Below are positions 25,465-34,016 of a stretch of 64,000 nt of DNA, piece by piece. Each line of letters starts with the position of its first letter. Position 1 is the first letter of the stretch. The notes beneath the pieces were generated by a model that did no database searches, was not told where the DNA came from, and was given only the letters and a program-made list of their open reading frames with translations. The stretch is from Variovorax paradoxus EPS (GTDB lineage: Bacteria > Pseudomonadota > Gammaproteobacteria > Burkholderiales > Burkholderiaceae_C), in contig NC_014931.1 in the NCBI RefSeq assembly GCF_000184745.1, forward strand, positions 2,790,001 through 2,854,000, in the 5' to 3' direction. The position numbers and the translations under genes are program-made.

Positions 25465-26409
25465 TCAGTTGCCGATGGCCGCGCCCATGGCCGCCATCCA
25501 TTGCGCGGCCGTGGCCTCGGGATCGGCGGCTGTCACCAGCGCGCGCACCACCGCGACCGAGCCCACGCCTGTGGCCAGCACCTCGGGCAGCCGCACCGCA
25601 TCGATGCCGCCGATGCCCACCTGCGGATAGCCGCGCAGCAGGCGCGCGTACGCCGCGAGCCGTGCCACGCCTTGCGGCGCGGTCGCCATCTTCTTGAGCG
25701 TGGTCGGATAGACCGCGCCCATCGCGATGTAGCTCGGACTCACCGCATCGGCACGCACCATCTCGGCATAGCCGTGCGTGCTGACGCCCAGGCGCAGGCC
25801 GGAGGCGCGCAGCTGCTGCAGCTCGTCCGGCGACAAGGCATCGAGGTCTTCCTGGCCGAGATGGATACCGTAGGCGCGCGCTGCAATCGCGACCTGCCAG
25901 TGGTCGTTGATGAAGAGCAGCGCGCCCGTACCCTGCACGGCCTCTACGGCCGCCTGCACCTCGCGCTCGACGGCCGCGGCATCGTCTGACTTGAAGCGCA
26001 GCTGCACCGTCGGCACGCCGGCGCGCGCCATGCGGCCGACCCACGCCGCATCGGGCAACACCGCGTAGAGGCCGAGCCGTTCGGGGCAGGGCAGGAAGGC
26101 GTCGTCGCGCGCGGCGGGTGGGAACGAGCGCATGCCGAAGTCGGCGGGCGCATCGGGCCAACGGGCGGCGTCGAAATGGCCGATGCGTTCGGTCTGCGCG
26201 TGCCAGGCAAGCGCGAGGCATTCGGCATCGACCTCGATGAAGCCGAGCGCGGTGCAGGCCTGCTTGGCACCGCGATAAACCGCGTCGTTCGAAGAGAAGG
26301 ATGTTGCGCCCACGGTCGATGCGGTGATGGCGCCGAAGCGCAGCCCGTGCGCCGCGACGATGGCATGGGCGATGGCGCGTGCGTCGTTCATGTCGCTCAC
26401 GCCGCTCAT
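25465..26409 (-). CDS. thiE: Thiamine-phosphate synthase with N-terminal extension
   Basis: 314 residues from the ATG at 26409, which overlaps the thiG stop (ATGA). The C-terminal 200 residues are a standard ThiE barrel: [60 protein letters not shown] and [14 protein letters not shown]. The enzyme joins HMP pyrophosphate and thiazole phosphate. The first 110 residues ([22 protein letters not shown]...) are extra compared with the usual 210-residue enzyme and match no family that I recognise. Fourth gene of thiO-thiS-thiG-thiE-TonB receptor. Confidence 0.9.
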   Translation of the reverse strand: MSGVSDMNDARAIAHAIVAAHGLRFGAITASTVGATSFSSNDAVYRGAKQACTALGFIEVDAECLALAWHAQTERIGHFDAARWPDAPADFGMRSFPPAARDDAFLPCPERLGLYAVLPDAAWVGRMARAGVPTVQLRFKSDDAAAVEREVQAAVEAVQGTGALLFINDHWQVAIAARAYGIHLGQEDLDALSPDELQQLRASGLRLGVSTHGYAEMVRADAVSPSYIAMGAVYPTTLKKMATAPQGVARLAAYARLLRGYPQVGIGGIDAVRLPEVLATGVGSVAVVRALVTAADPEATAAQWMAAMGAAIGN

Positions 26410-27230
26410 CCCGCGTGATGCCAGAAGGGCGTGCCGAGCACCGGCGTGCTGGGCTGCGCGGAGTCTTGCGCGGCCATTGCGCCGGCACGCCACGCGGTGC
26501 GGCCGGCGCCTACCGCATCGGCAAAGGCGCCGGCCATCGCGACCGGGTCTTGCGCGAGTGCAACGGCGGTGTTGAGCAGCACCCCGTCGTAGCCCCACTC
26601 CATCACTTGGCACGCGTGCGAAGGCAGCCCGAGCCCTGCATCGACCAGCATCGGCACCTTGAGCCGTTCGCGCAGCACCTGCAGCGCATACGGATTGACG
26701 GGTCCACGGCCGGTGCCGATGGGCGCCGCCCACGGCATGACGGCCTGGCAGCCCACGTCGACCAGCCGCTGGCACACGACCAGGTCTTCGGTGCAGTAGG
26801 GCAGCACCTGGAAGCCGTCGCGGATCAGCTGGGAGGCGGCATCGACCAGGTTCAGCGTGTCGGGCTGCAGCGTGTAGTCGTCGCCGATGAGTTCGAGCTT
26901 GATCCACGGCGTGTCGAACAGCTCGCGCGCCATGTGGGCGGTGGCGATCACCTCCTGCACGCTGTGGCAGCCGGCGGTGTTGGGCAGCACGGGCACGGCC
27001 AGCTTGCGCAGCAGCGCCCAGAAGCCGCTGCTCGTGTCGTTGCCGGCCGAGCCCTGGGGGCCTTGGTTCGCGGTCTGGCGACGCAGCGACGCGGTGAGCA
27101 TCGCGGGCTTCGCGCGCTTCACGGCCGCTTCGAGCAGGTCGGGCGAGGGGTAGCGCGCGGTGCCGAGCAGCAGGCGGCTTTGAAAGGTCTGGCCATACAG
27201 AACCAGCGGGTCGTTCGGTGGGGTGGTCAT
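26406..27230 (-). CDS. thiG: Thiazole synthase
   Basis: 274 residues. Schiff-base Lys111 in [10 protein letters not shown], preceded by [22 protein letters not shown] and followed by [36 protein letters not shown] and a phosphate-binding [29 protein letters not shown]. All are ThiG signatures. It condenses deoxyxylulose phosphate, dehydroglycine (from ThiO) and ThiS thiocarboxylate to the thiazole ring. A 13-residue loop ([14 protein letters not shown] region) is normal for the clade. It lies between thiS and thiE. Confidence 0.95.
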   Translation of the reverse strand: MTTPPNDPLVLYGQTFQSRLLLGTARYPSPDLLEAAVKRAKPAMLTASLRRQTANQGPQGSAGNDTSSGFWALLRKLAVPVLPNTAGCHSVQEVIATAHMARELFDTPWIKLELIGDDYTLQPDTLNLVDAASQLIRDGFQVLPYCTEDLVVCQRLVDVGCQAVMPWAAPIGTGRGPVNPYALQVLRERLKVPMLVDAGLGLPSHACQVMEWGYDGVLLNTAVALAQDPVAMAGAFADAVGAGRTAWRAGAMAAQDSAQPSTPVLGTPFWHHAG

Positions 27231-27251
27231 GGTGTTGTCTCCAATCTTTTT

Positions 27252-27458
27252 TCAGCCGCCCGTCACGGGGCGGATCACTTCGATGCGGTCCTCGGGCTGC
27301 AGCGCGCGCGCGGCGTAGGCCGAGCGCGGCACGAACTCGCGGTTCACCGCCACCGCGAAGGGCGGCACGGCCTCGAGCGCGGCCAGCGCGTCGGTGAGCG
27401 TGGCGTTGTCGGGCAGCGTGTAGGGCTTGTCGTTGATCAGGATGTTCATCGTCGTCAT
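27252..27458 (-). CDS. thiS: Sulfur carrier protein ThiS
   Basis: 68 residues from the ATG at 27458, which overlaps the thiO stop (ATGA); an internal ATG at 27449 giving MNILIND is the alternative start. Ubiquitin-like fold ending in the obligatory Gly-Gly (RPVTGG), which is adenylated and thiocarboxylated to give sulfur to thiazole. MNILINDKPYTLPDNATLTDAL is typical. Size and position between thiO and thiG confirm the call. Confidence 0.93.
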   Translation of the reverse strand: MTTMNILINDKPYTLPDNATLTDALAALEAVPPFAVAVNREFVPRSAYAARALQPEDRIEVIRPVTGG

Positions 27459-28555
27459 GCGTCGTCGGATGTCGTGGTGTCCATGCCGAAGCCCTGCGCG
27501 AGTGCGGAGTGGCCATGCGTGAGCAACTCCATCGCCGCATCGAGCAGGGCCGGGGCGATCATGAAACCGTGGCGATAGAGGCCGTTGATCTGCAGCACGC
27601 GCGGCTGCGGCTGGCGGATGGCCGGCAGGTTGTCGGGCAGCGTGGGGCGGCACTGCGTGGCGATCTCCACGATGCGCGCCTCGGCGAAACCGCTGTGCAC
27701 CGCATAGGCCGCGCTCAGCAGTTCGAGCGTGGAGCGCACGCTGGCGGGCGACATGTCGTCCGATTCGATCTCGGTCGCGCCGATCACGAAGAGGTTGCCG
27801 GGCTTGGGCGCGATGTAGAGCGGGTAGCGCGGATGCACGAGCCGGGTCGGGCGCTGCAGCGTGACCTCGGGCGCATGCACGCGGATCACTTCGCCGCGCA
27901 CACCGCGCAACGCGCGCCATTGCGGGCGCGCACCGAGGCCGCGGCAGTCGATCACCCAGTCGGGCTGGCCGGATGTGCCGGGCACGAAGTCAGCGGGTAC
28001 GTGTGGCGACTGCCAGTGCAGCGTGGCGTTCGGGCTGGCCTCGAGCGTGGCGAGCAGCGACGCGAGCAGCGCACGGTTGTCGAGTTGGCCTTCCCCCGGA
28101 AGGAACAGCCCTTTGGCGAAACGCTGGCCGAGTGATGGTTCCAACGCGGTGATGCCTGCGCCGTCGAGCGCCTGCATCGGCGCCAGCTCGGGCACTTGCG
28201 CACCAGTGTTGGCGAGCACGCGTTCGAGCCGCGCGGCTTCGGTCGCGTCCTGCCGGTGCCACAGCACCAGCGTGCCTTCGCGCTGGAAGAACACCGGCTG
28301 CGCCAACGGCGCGAGCAGCTCGGGCCAACGCGACAGTGCGTAGTGGCCCATGCGCACGACAGACACCGGCGCCACGGCCGATTCGGCCAGCGGCGCGAGC
28401 ATCGCCGCCGCCACGCGCGCGGCTGCGCCTTCGGCTTCGGGGCTGCCGGCTTCGTACAGCGCGACCTTGCAACCCGCCTGCGCGAGCGTGACCGCCATCA
28501 GGCGACCCATGAGGCCCGCGCCGATGACGGCCGCAGTTTGAAATGGCACGTTCAT
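27455..28555 (-). CDS. thiO: Glycine oxidase / FAD-dependent oxidoreductase ThiO
   Basis: 366 residues from the ATG at 28555; the ATG at 28645 lies within a repeat and is rejected. FAD Rossmann motif AAVIGAGLMGRLMAVTLAQAG, then EGAAARVAAAMLAPLAES, a ThiO hallmark. C-terminal GLYRHGFMIAPALLDAAMELL completes the DAO fold. It oxidises glycine to dehydroglycine for thiazole formation. First gene of the leftward set thiO-thiS-thiG-thiE-TonB receptor. No riboswitch was found in its own 185-bp upstream region, which it shares with divergent thiD and which is largely filled by a REP-like palindrome pair. Confidence 0.92.
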   Translation of the reverse strand: MNVPFQTAAVIGAGLMGRLMAVTLAQAGCKVALYEAGSPEAEGAAARVAAAMLAPLAESAVAPVSVVRMGHYALSRWPELLAPLAQPVFFQREGTLVLWHRQDATEAARLERVLANTGAQVPELAPMQALDGAGITALEPSLGQRFAKGLFLPGEGQLDNRALLASLLATLEASPNATLHWQSPHVPADFVPGTSGQPDWVIDCRGLGARPQWRALRGVRGEVIRVHAPEVTLQRPTRLVHPRYPLYIAPKPGNLFVIGATEIESDDMSPASVRSTLELLSAAYAVHSGFAEARIVEIATQCRPTLPDNLPAIRQPQPRVLQINGLYRHGFMIAPALLDAAMELLTHGHSALAQGFGMDTTTSDDA

Positions 28556-28576
28556 GGTCTGGCTCTGAGGTTGTTG

Positions 28577-28690
28577 CCCCCTCTCCCCTTGGGGAGAGGG
28601 TTGGGGTGAGGGCATGGGCCTTTGCAAGCACGCGGCCTTTGCCATCGCCGTTGGCCCTCACCCCAGCCCTCTCCCCAAGGGGAGAGGGAG
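28577..28690. repeat. REP-like palindrome pair (BIME-type) between thiO and thiD
   Basis: Two oppositely oriented copies of a short palindromic element: 28577-28613 (CCCTCTCCCCTTGGGGAGAGGG, then TTGGGGTGAGGGC) and 28653-28690 (GGCCCTCACCCCAGCCCTCTCC, then AAGGGGAGAGGG). Each copy is itself a hairpin, and the two can pair with each other. The same element recurs at 42482-42590 and flanks the IS110 insertion. Confidence 0.85.
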
Positions 28691-28740
28691 CAAGACAGCC
28701 GTGGCTCGGGCCGAAGCGTGGGTCGCCGATAATTTTCCGC

Positions 28741-29619
28741 ATGACCCAAGGACCATCTCCCGCACCGCAGGCACCCCTGCGTTACGCACGCGTGCTCTCC
28801 ATCGCAGGCTCCGACAGCGGCGGCGGTGCCGGCATCCAGGCCGACCTCAAGACCTTCGCGGCCCTCGGCTGCTACGGCATGACGGCCATCACCGCACTCA
28901 CCGCGCAGAACACGCGCGGCGTCTCGGGCATCCATGGCGTGCCGCCCGAATTTTTGAAGGCCCAGATCCAGGCCGTGGTCGAGGACATCGGCGTCGATGC
29001 CGTCAAGCTCGGCATGCTGCATGCGCCCGAAGTGGTCGAGGTGGTGGCCTGGGCCATCGATCACTACAAGTTGCCGAACGTGGTGCTCGACCCGGTGATG
29101 GTCGCCACCAGCGGCGATCGCCTGATCGCCTCGGAAACCGTGCAGGTGCTGGTGCGCGAGCTGTTCCCGCGCGCCGTGGTGGTCACGCCCAATCTCGATG
29201 AAGCGGCGCTGCTGATCGGCCATGCCATCGATGGCATCGAGGCCCTCGACGGCGCGGCCGACGAACTGTTGGCGATGGGCGCGAAGGCCGTGCTGCTCAA
29301 GGGCGGCCATCTGCCCGGCAATGAAGTGGTCGACGTGCTGCTGCAGGCGGACGGCACGCGCAAGCGCCTGGCCTCGCAGCGCATCGCGAGCCGCAACCTG
29401 CATGGCACCGGCTGCACGCTGTCGTCCGCCATCGCGGCGCACCTGGCGCTGGGATTGAAGTTGCCCGAAGCCGTCGAACGTGCGCGCGCCTACATCCTCG
29501 GCGCGATGGCCGCCGGTGCGGATGTGCAGGTCGGCGCGGGCCACGGTCCGCTCAACCACGGCTTTGCGCCAGTGCCGATGCACCGGCTGCCGCTGCCGGC
29601 GAAAGCTTTGGCCGGCTGA
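28741..29619 (+). CDS. thiD: Hydroxymethylpyrimidine / phosphomethylpyrimidine kinase
   Basis: 292 residues. Starts at the ATG at 28741. Ribokinase-fold motifs: VLSIAGSDSGGGAGIQADLKTFAALGCYGMTAITALTAQNT, VVLDPVMVATSGDRL, VVTPNLDEAALL, and the C-terminal NLHGTGCTLSSAIAAHLALG anion hole with catalytic Asp/Cys context. It phosphorylates HMP twice to HMP-PP for ThiE. It is divergent from thiO and convergent with cytX, overlapping the cytX coding end by 68 nt (29552-29619), unusually long for this compact genome. Confidence 0.95.
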   Translation: MTQGPSPAPQAPLRYARVLSIAGSDSGGGAGIQADLKTFAALGCYGMTAITALTAQNTRGVSGIHGVPPEFLKAQIQAVVEDIGVDAVKLGMLHAPEVVEVVAWAIDHYKLPNVVLDPVMVATSGDRLIASETVQVLVRELFPRAVVVTPNLDEAALLIGHAIDGIEALDGAADELLAMGAKAVLLKGGHLPGNEVVDVLLQADGTRKRLASQRIASRNLHGTGCTLSSAIAAHLALGLKLPEAVERARAYILGAMAAGADVQVGAGHGPLNHGFAPVPMHRLPLPAKALAG

Positions 29620-30907
29620 TCCAGGCCAGCACGAAGGTCGCGGCCAGCGTCGGCAATGCGGAGCCGAACTGCGGCGCCCATTTGGCGAGCGCGTGATAGG
29701 CCGCGATACCCGCGATCCAGATCAGCGCCGCCGCCCAGTCGATCTGGCGCGTGCCGACGGATGCCACGCTTCGCCCGCTGCCGAGCCGCCCGAGGATCAC
29801 GCCGTAGAGCGGCACGAACACCGAACTGAGCAGCAGCAGGAAAGGTTCGAGCGTGTGCATCGGCAGGACCAGCGCGAGCGCGATGCACAGTGCGGCCAGC
29901 AGCAGGCCCCAGCGCTTCACGCTCCATCGCGGCAGGAGGCTGTGCGTGGAAACCGAACCCGAATAGACATCGCCATACGCGTTGTCGAGCTCGTCGATGA
30001 GGATGAGCCCCAGCGCCACCAGCCCGCCCTGCGCGAGCAGCAGCGCGGTGACCAAGCCCGTGCCCGGCTCGGCCACGCTCACCACCATCACGCCGAGCGC
30101 ATAGCACCAGATGTTGGCGAGCGCATAGCCGATCCAGGTGCCGCTGAAGGCGCTGCCGAGGCCCCCCGTACTGCGCTTGCCGTGGCGCGCGTAGTCGGCC
30201 ACCAGCGGCAGCCACGACACCGGCATCGCGATCACCAGATCGAGCGCGCCGAACATGCCCATGCTGCCGTCGCCCGGGCGCGCCCAGAAGGCGTCGAGGC
30301 CCTTGGCCTGCAGCCGCGTCGCGAACTGCCAGGTCAGCCAGAGCAGCGAGATCACCACCAGCGGCAGACCGAAGCGGCTCACGAAGCGACGTACCAGCTT
30401 GACCATCGAGCCCGCGAGCAGCGCCAGCAGCACCGCGCCCCAGAGCAGCGTGGTGAAGACGCCGCCCCAGAAGCTGCCGAGCGAAGCGCCGAAGGCGACC
30501 TGGCCGATGGCCTGCGTGCCTTCCCGCATGATCACCAGCTCGAAGGTCGTCCAGCCCACCAGCTGCACGATGTTGAGCAGCACCGGCAGCCGCGCGAAGG
30601 CGCTGCCGTAGGTCGCGTGCATGAGGCCCGCGCTTGCGAGGCCCGTTTCGCAGCCCAGGCGCGCGGTCCAGGCCAGCAGACCCGCGCCGATGACGGAGCC
30701 GAGCGCAATCGCCAGCGCTGCATCGCGCGTGCCCACGGCCGGCACGAGGTACGCGCCGATCTGCATCACCAGCAGCCCGACGCCCAGGCTGAACCAGAGC
30801 GAGGCGTGGTCGCTCCAGCCGAACACGCGGCGGGACGCGGGCAGGGGCGTCAGCGCCTCGTTGCCGGCAGAGGAAATTCCGTTGTTGTCGTTGTCGTCGT
30901 GTGCCAT
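29552..30907 (-). CDS. cytX: CytX-type hydroxymethylpyrimidine permease
   Basis: 451 residues from the ATG at 30907, which has TGGAG eight bases upstream. About twelve membrane helices of the NCS1 purine/cytosine permease family: ASLWFSLGVGLLVMQIGAYLVPAVG, GWTTFELVIMREGTQAIG, LVIAMPVSWLPLVADYAR and others. CytX members import the thiamine pyrimidine HMP. The call is secured by the TPP riboswitch immediately upstream. Its stop lies inside the 3' end of convergent thiD. Transcription past the stop would run antisense through thiD into the thiO operon. Confidence 0.92.
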   Translation of the reverse strand: MAHDDNDNNGISSAGNEALTPLPASRRVFGWSDHASLWFSLGVGLLVMQIGAYLVPAVGTRDAALAIALGSVIGAGLLAWTARLGCETGLASAGLMHATYGSAFARLPVLLNIVQLVGWTTFELVIMREGTQAIGQVAFGASLGSFWGGVFTTLLWGAVLLALLAGSMVKLVRRFVSRFGLPLVVISLLWLTWQFATRLQAKGLDAFWARPGDGSMGMFGALDLVIAMPVSWLPLVADYARHGKRSTGGLGSAFSGTWIGYALANIWCYALGVMVVSVAEPGTGLVTALLLAQGGLVALGLILIDELDNAYGDVYSGSVSTHSLLPRWSVKRWGLLLAALCIALALVLPMHTLEPFLLLLSSVFVPLYGVILGRLGSGRSVASVGTRQIDWAAALIWIAGIAAYHALAKWAPQFGSALPTLAATFVLAWISRPKLSPAAAAGASALAQSRG

Positions 30908-30998
30908 CCGTTTGCTCCAGTGCAAAAGGTTTGGCAGGTGGGCGAGGCTCCAGCAGCGCTGCCGCCACGCGAGACAACGTGACAGGCCGCCGGACCAG

Positions 30999-31084
30999 CT
31001 TCCCTGCGCGAGGATTACCTCAGTCAGGTTCAAAGGGACTCTCTCAGTCAGCCCCGGAACGGATTCCGGTTCGACACCCCTAGC
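30999..31084 (-). promoter_or_regulatory. TPP riboswitch (THI element) upstream of cytX
   Basis: Read on the - strand it starts CTAGGGGTG, contains the conserved GACTGAGAGAG and CCCTTTGAACCTGA blocks, and ends TAATCCTCGCGCAGGGAA. These are the invariant segments of the TPP aptamer. About 92 nt separate it from the cytX start, room for an expression platform. When thiamine pyrophosphate binds, cytX expression should fall. Confidence 0.96.
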
Positions 31085-31228
31085 GATGCGCCCCGGCAAG
31101 CCGAAGCGCGGGGCGGATTTTATCCCCTGCCGCAAAAGCACACGACCATGGAAACCCAGGCCACGCGCAGGGCGGAGAAAATCACCGCCATACAAGCGCA
31201 CCCGAATGCGCAGGAGGACCCCCCGCAC

Positions 31229-33187
31229 ATGACAGACGACTTCACGCAGCAGCGGGGCCCGGCGCAGGCACCGGCCGCGACTTCCCCTTCACCCCGCGCA
31301 CGCCTGCGCCGCTTCCGGGTCGACGTCGGCACCATCATCTGCGCGGTCGCGCTGCTTCAGTCGATGCTGCTCGTGGCCTTCGGCTACTGGGGCGCGGAGC
31401 AGTTGGTTTCCAAGGTCGGCGAGTCGGCGCACAAGGTCAACCACGACCGCGTCGAGGACAACGTGCTCGCCTTCCTCGCCAAGTCCGAGGCGCTGGTGCG
31501 CGCCATCGCGCACACGCCCAGCCTGCATCCGGCAGGCCATGACGGCGACCGGACCGCCGAGCTGCTCTGGGCTGCGCTGGAGCAGACGCCCGAGCTCGAC
31601 AGCATCGACGTAGCCAGCGACGACGGGCACCTGCTGATGGCGATGCGCTACCCGGAGGCGGCGGTGCGGCAGGTGCTGCGCGACGCCGACTTCAGCACCG
31701 AGACCTGGGAATACAAGCAGCCGCCCGATGGCGACGGCGACGAAGACCCGCGGCAACGCTACGAGACAACCCGCGTCGAGTCCTTCCGCAGCGACGACGA
31801 CCCGACGAGCGACGAAGATTTCGTCCAGGCGATGAAGGCGCAGCGCCCGGTGTGGACATCGCCTTTCGTGCTCCCCGCCGAGAATGAACTCGGCGTCAGC
31901 CACGCGCGGCCCAGCCGGCGGCGCGATGACGAAGGCCGCACGCAGACGCTGGTGGTGTCCGCCAGCGTGTCGCTCGGGCATCTCTCCAGCCTGGTGCGCC
32001 TGTTCGGCGGCACGGGCCATGGCCACAGCGCCTTGCTGAGCGCCGACCATCACGTGATCGCGCGCAGCGACAACCCCCACCTCATCCGTGTGCTGGAAGA
32101 CCCCGACGGCGGCGTGCTCGGCGCGCTGCACGCCCACATGCTGGCCAGCGGCAGCCGGGGCTGGACCGAAGACATGGCCTTCGCGCTCGATCACGGCGGG
32201 GCGCGCTACCAGGTGCAGACATCGCACATTCCGTCCACCGGCTGGCGGCTCGTCAGCTGGGAGCCCGAAGACGCACTGCTCGGCGGGCTGCATCGCAACG
32301 TGCTCTGGTCGCTGCTGCTGACGCTGAGCTTCCTGGCCGTGTCGCTCTTCATTTCGCTGCGTTTGTCGAAGCTGGTGACCGCGCCGATCGAGAACCTCTC
32401 GCGCACGGCGCGCCGCATCGGGCGGCTGGAACTGGACGCGCTGCCGCGCGAGTCGAGCCGGGTGTTCGAGATCCAGAACCTGAGCCAGGCGCTGGACGAT
32501 TCGGCGCGCAGCCTGCGGGCCTTCAGCAAGTTCGTGCCGGTGGATGTGATCAAGCAGCTCGTCGCCGAAGGCCATGCGCTCGCGCCCAACGGTTCGCCGC
32601 GGCGCGTGACCGCGATGTTCACCGACGTGGAAGGCTTCACCAGCATCTCGGAGTCGATGGAAGCCGGCGTGCTGATGCGCCAGCTCACCGAATACTTCAA
32701 CCTCGCCACGCGCGTGTTCGCACGGCACGGCGGCGTGGTCGACAAGTTCATGGGCGACGGGATCATGGTGCTCTGGGGCGCACCGGCCGACCTGCCGGAT
32801 GCGAAGTACCAGGCCTGCATCGCCTCGCTCGCGCTGCATGAGGAGATGAAGGCGCTCAACCGCAAGTGGCGGGAGGAGGGCCTGCAGGAGTTCCGCACGC
32901 GCATCGGCATCCACACAGGGGTGGTGATCGCGGGCGTGCTCGGTTCGAGCGACCGGCTGTCCTACACCGCGCTGGGCGATGTGGTCAACGTGGCGAGCCG
33001 CATCGAGGGCACGAACAAACAGCTGGGCACGCGCACGCTGATCTCGGAGGCGACGTTCGAGGGGCTGGACGGGCGACTCGCCACGCGGCGGATCGAGGAA
33101 TCGATCGAACTGCGCGGCCGGCAGACGCGCATGGTGCTGTACGAGCTGCTGGAGCCGCCAGACCCCGCTACTTCTGCGAACCCTTGA
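31229..33187 (+). CDS. Membrane-bound class III adenylate cyclase with extracytoplasmic sensor and HAMP
   Basis: 652 residues from the ATG at 31229 (AGGAGG eleven bases upstream); an ATG at 31148 has no such site. First membrane helix near 32-60 (DVGTIICAVALLQSMLLVAFGYW), a periplasmic sensor region of about 270 residues with acidic insert, second helix NVLWSLLLTLSFLAVSLFISL, HAMP (VTAPIENLSRTARRIGRLEL), then cyclase domain. Metal aspartates are in MFTDVEGFTS and FMGDGIM, adenine-selecting Lys and Asp in VVDKFMGD and TALGDVVNVASR, so ATP is the expected substrate. It converts an external signal into cAMP. Its 3' end overlaps the convergent TetR gene by 20 nt. Confidence 0.92.
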   Translation: MTDDFTQQRGPAQAPAATSPSPRARLRRFRVDVGTIICAVALLQSMLLVAFGYWGAEQLVSKVGESAHKVNHDRVEDNVLAFLAKSEALVRAIAHTPSLHPAGHDGDRTAELLWAALEQTPELDSIDVASDDGHLLMAMRYPEAAVRQVLRDADFSTETWEYKQPPDGDGDEDPRQRYETTRVESFRSDDDPTSDEDFVQAMKAQRPVWTSPFVLPAENELGVSHARPSRRRDDEGRTQTLVVSASVSLGHLSSLVRLFGGTGHGHSALLSADHHVIARSDNPHLIRVLEDPDGGVLGALHAHMLASGSRGWTEDMAFALDHGGARYQVQTSHIPSTGWRLVSWEPEDALLGGLHRNVLWSLLLTLSFLAVSLFISLRLSKLVTAPIENLSRTARRIGRLELDALPRESSRVFEIQNLSQALDDSARSLRAFSKFVPVDVIKQLVAEGHALAPNGSPRRVTAMFTDVEGFTSISESMEAGVLMRQLTEYFNLATRVFARHGGVVDKFMGDGIMVLWGAPADLPDAKYQACIASLALHEEMKALNRKWREEGLQEFRTRIGIHTGVVIAGVLGSSDRLSYTALGDVVNVASRIEGTNKQLGTRTLISEATFEGLDGRLATRRIEESIELRGRQTRMVLYELLEPPDPATSANP

Positions 33188-33908
33188 CCCTGCGCGCGAA
33201 CGCTTCCAGCCCATCGACGGTGATCTGGATGTGCCGCTCGAAGCTGCTGTCCAGCGGCACCGTGGTGCCGTTGTCCCAGCGCACGATGAAGGCGTTGTTG
33301 GCGAGCAGCGGCAGGTTGCGCGCGAGCACCGGATGGTCGAGCGGGCGGATGGTGTGGACGCGCTCGCGAAGCTCCTCGGCCCAGGCCTGGGTGTTGTCGG
33401 CGGGCAGGGGGGAGAACTCCATCGTCAGGAAACCCAGCATCGCCGCGATCACGCAGTTGTAAGCCTCCAGCAGCGACTGGCCTTCGAAGCCGGCCTCCGT
33501 CAGCGCCTCCAGCACGCCTTCGACCAGTTCGGTCTGCAGGCTGCCGTTGGACACCAACTGCGCGCCCAGCAACTGCGCCACGTTCGGATGACGACGCACC
33601 GTGGCGCGGCAGCGGCGGAACAGTTCGGCGATCCATTCCTGCCAGAGCAATTCCGTCGGCGGGGTGACCTCTGCCATCACCGTGGCGGCGACCTCGGCGA
33701 GCAGCGCTTCGCGCGTGCTGACGTGCCAGTGCACCGTCGCCGGATACACGCCGAGCTTGGCCGCGATCTCCCGCATGCTGAAGGCGCCCAGGCCGAATTC
33801 GTCGATGTGCGCGAGCGCGGCTTCGGCGATGAGCCGTTTCGAGAGCGCGCCGCCGCCGGTGGGACGACCGGCGGTCTTGGGTTTGGGCGCGGGGGCGGTC
33901 TTTTTCAT
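33168..33908 (-). CDS. TetR-family transcriptional regulator
   Basis: 246 residues from the ATG at 33908. A basic Ala/Pro/Lys leader is followed by the TetR HTH at about 25-70 (LIAEAALAHIDEFGLGAFSMREIAAKLGVYPATVHWHVSTREALL). The ligand domain ends with DGLEAFARRVKGSQK. It is divergent from the aminotransferase gene at 34017. The 108 bp between them hold a perfect inverted repeat (33955-33979) that is its likely operator. It probably represses both itself and the aminotransferase until a pathway metabolite binds. Confidence 0.9.
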   Translation of the reverse strand: MKKTAPAPKPKTAGRPTGGGALSKRLIAEAALAHIDEFGLGAFSMREIAAKLGVYPATVHWHVSTREALLAEVAATVMAEVTPPTELLWQEWIAELFRRCRATVRRHPNVAQLLGAQLVSNGSLQTELVEGVLEALTEAGFEGQSLLEAYNCVIAAMLGFLTMEFSPLPADNTQAWAEELRERVHTIRPLDHPVLARNLPLLANNAFIVRWDNGTTVPLDSSFERHIQITVDGLEAFARRVKGSQK

Positions 33909-33954
33909 GGAGGAAATGGCGTTGTGCGGCGGGCGAATTGATTGTATAAACATT

Positions 33955-33979
33955 ATTAATTGAGCAGTGATCAATTAAT
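33955..33979. promoter_or_regulatory. Palindromic operator between TetR and aminotransferase genes
   Basis: Perfect 9-bp inverted repeat ATTAATTGA (33955-33963) and TCAATTAAT (33971-33979), 7-bp spacer. It is strikingly AT-rich in GC-rich DNA and sits 47 bp upstream of one divergent start and 38 bp upstream of the other. Size and symmetry fit a TetR dimer site. Confidence 0.7.
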
Positions 33980-34016
33980 CAGGCCAAAGCGCCAACCCAC
34001 CTTCAAGGACCGTTCC

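Noticed and set aside
28556..28740. A second TPP riboswitch before thiO
   Set aside because: The conserved CTGAGA and CCTTTGAACCTGA blocks are absent; the space is filled by a REP-like palindrome pair.
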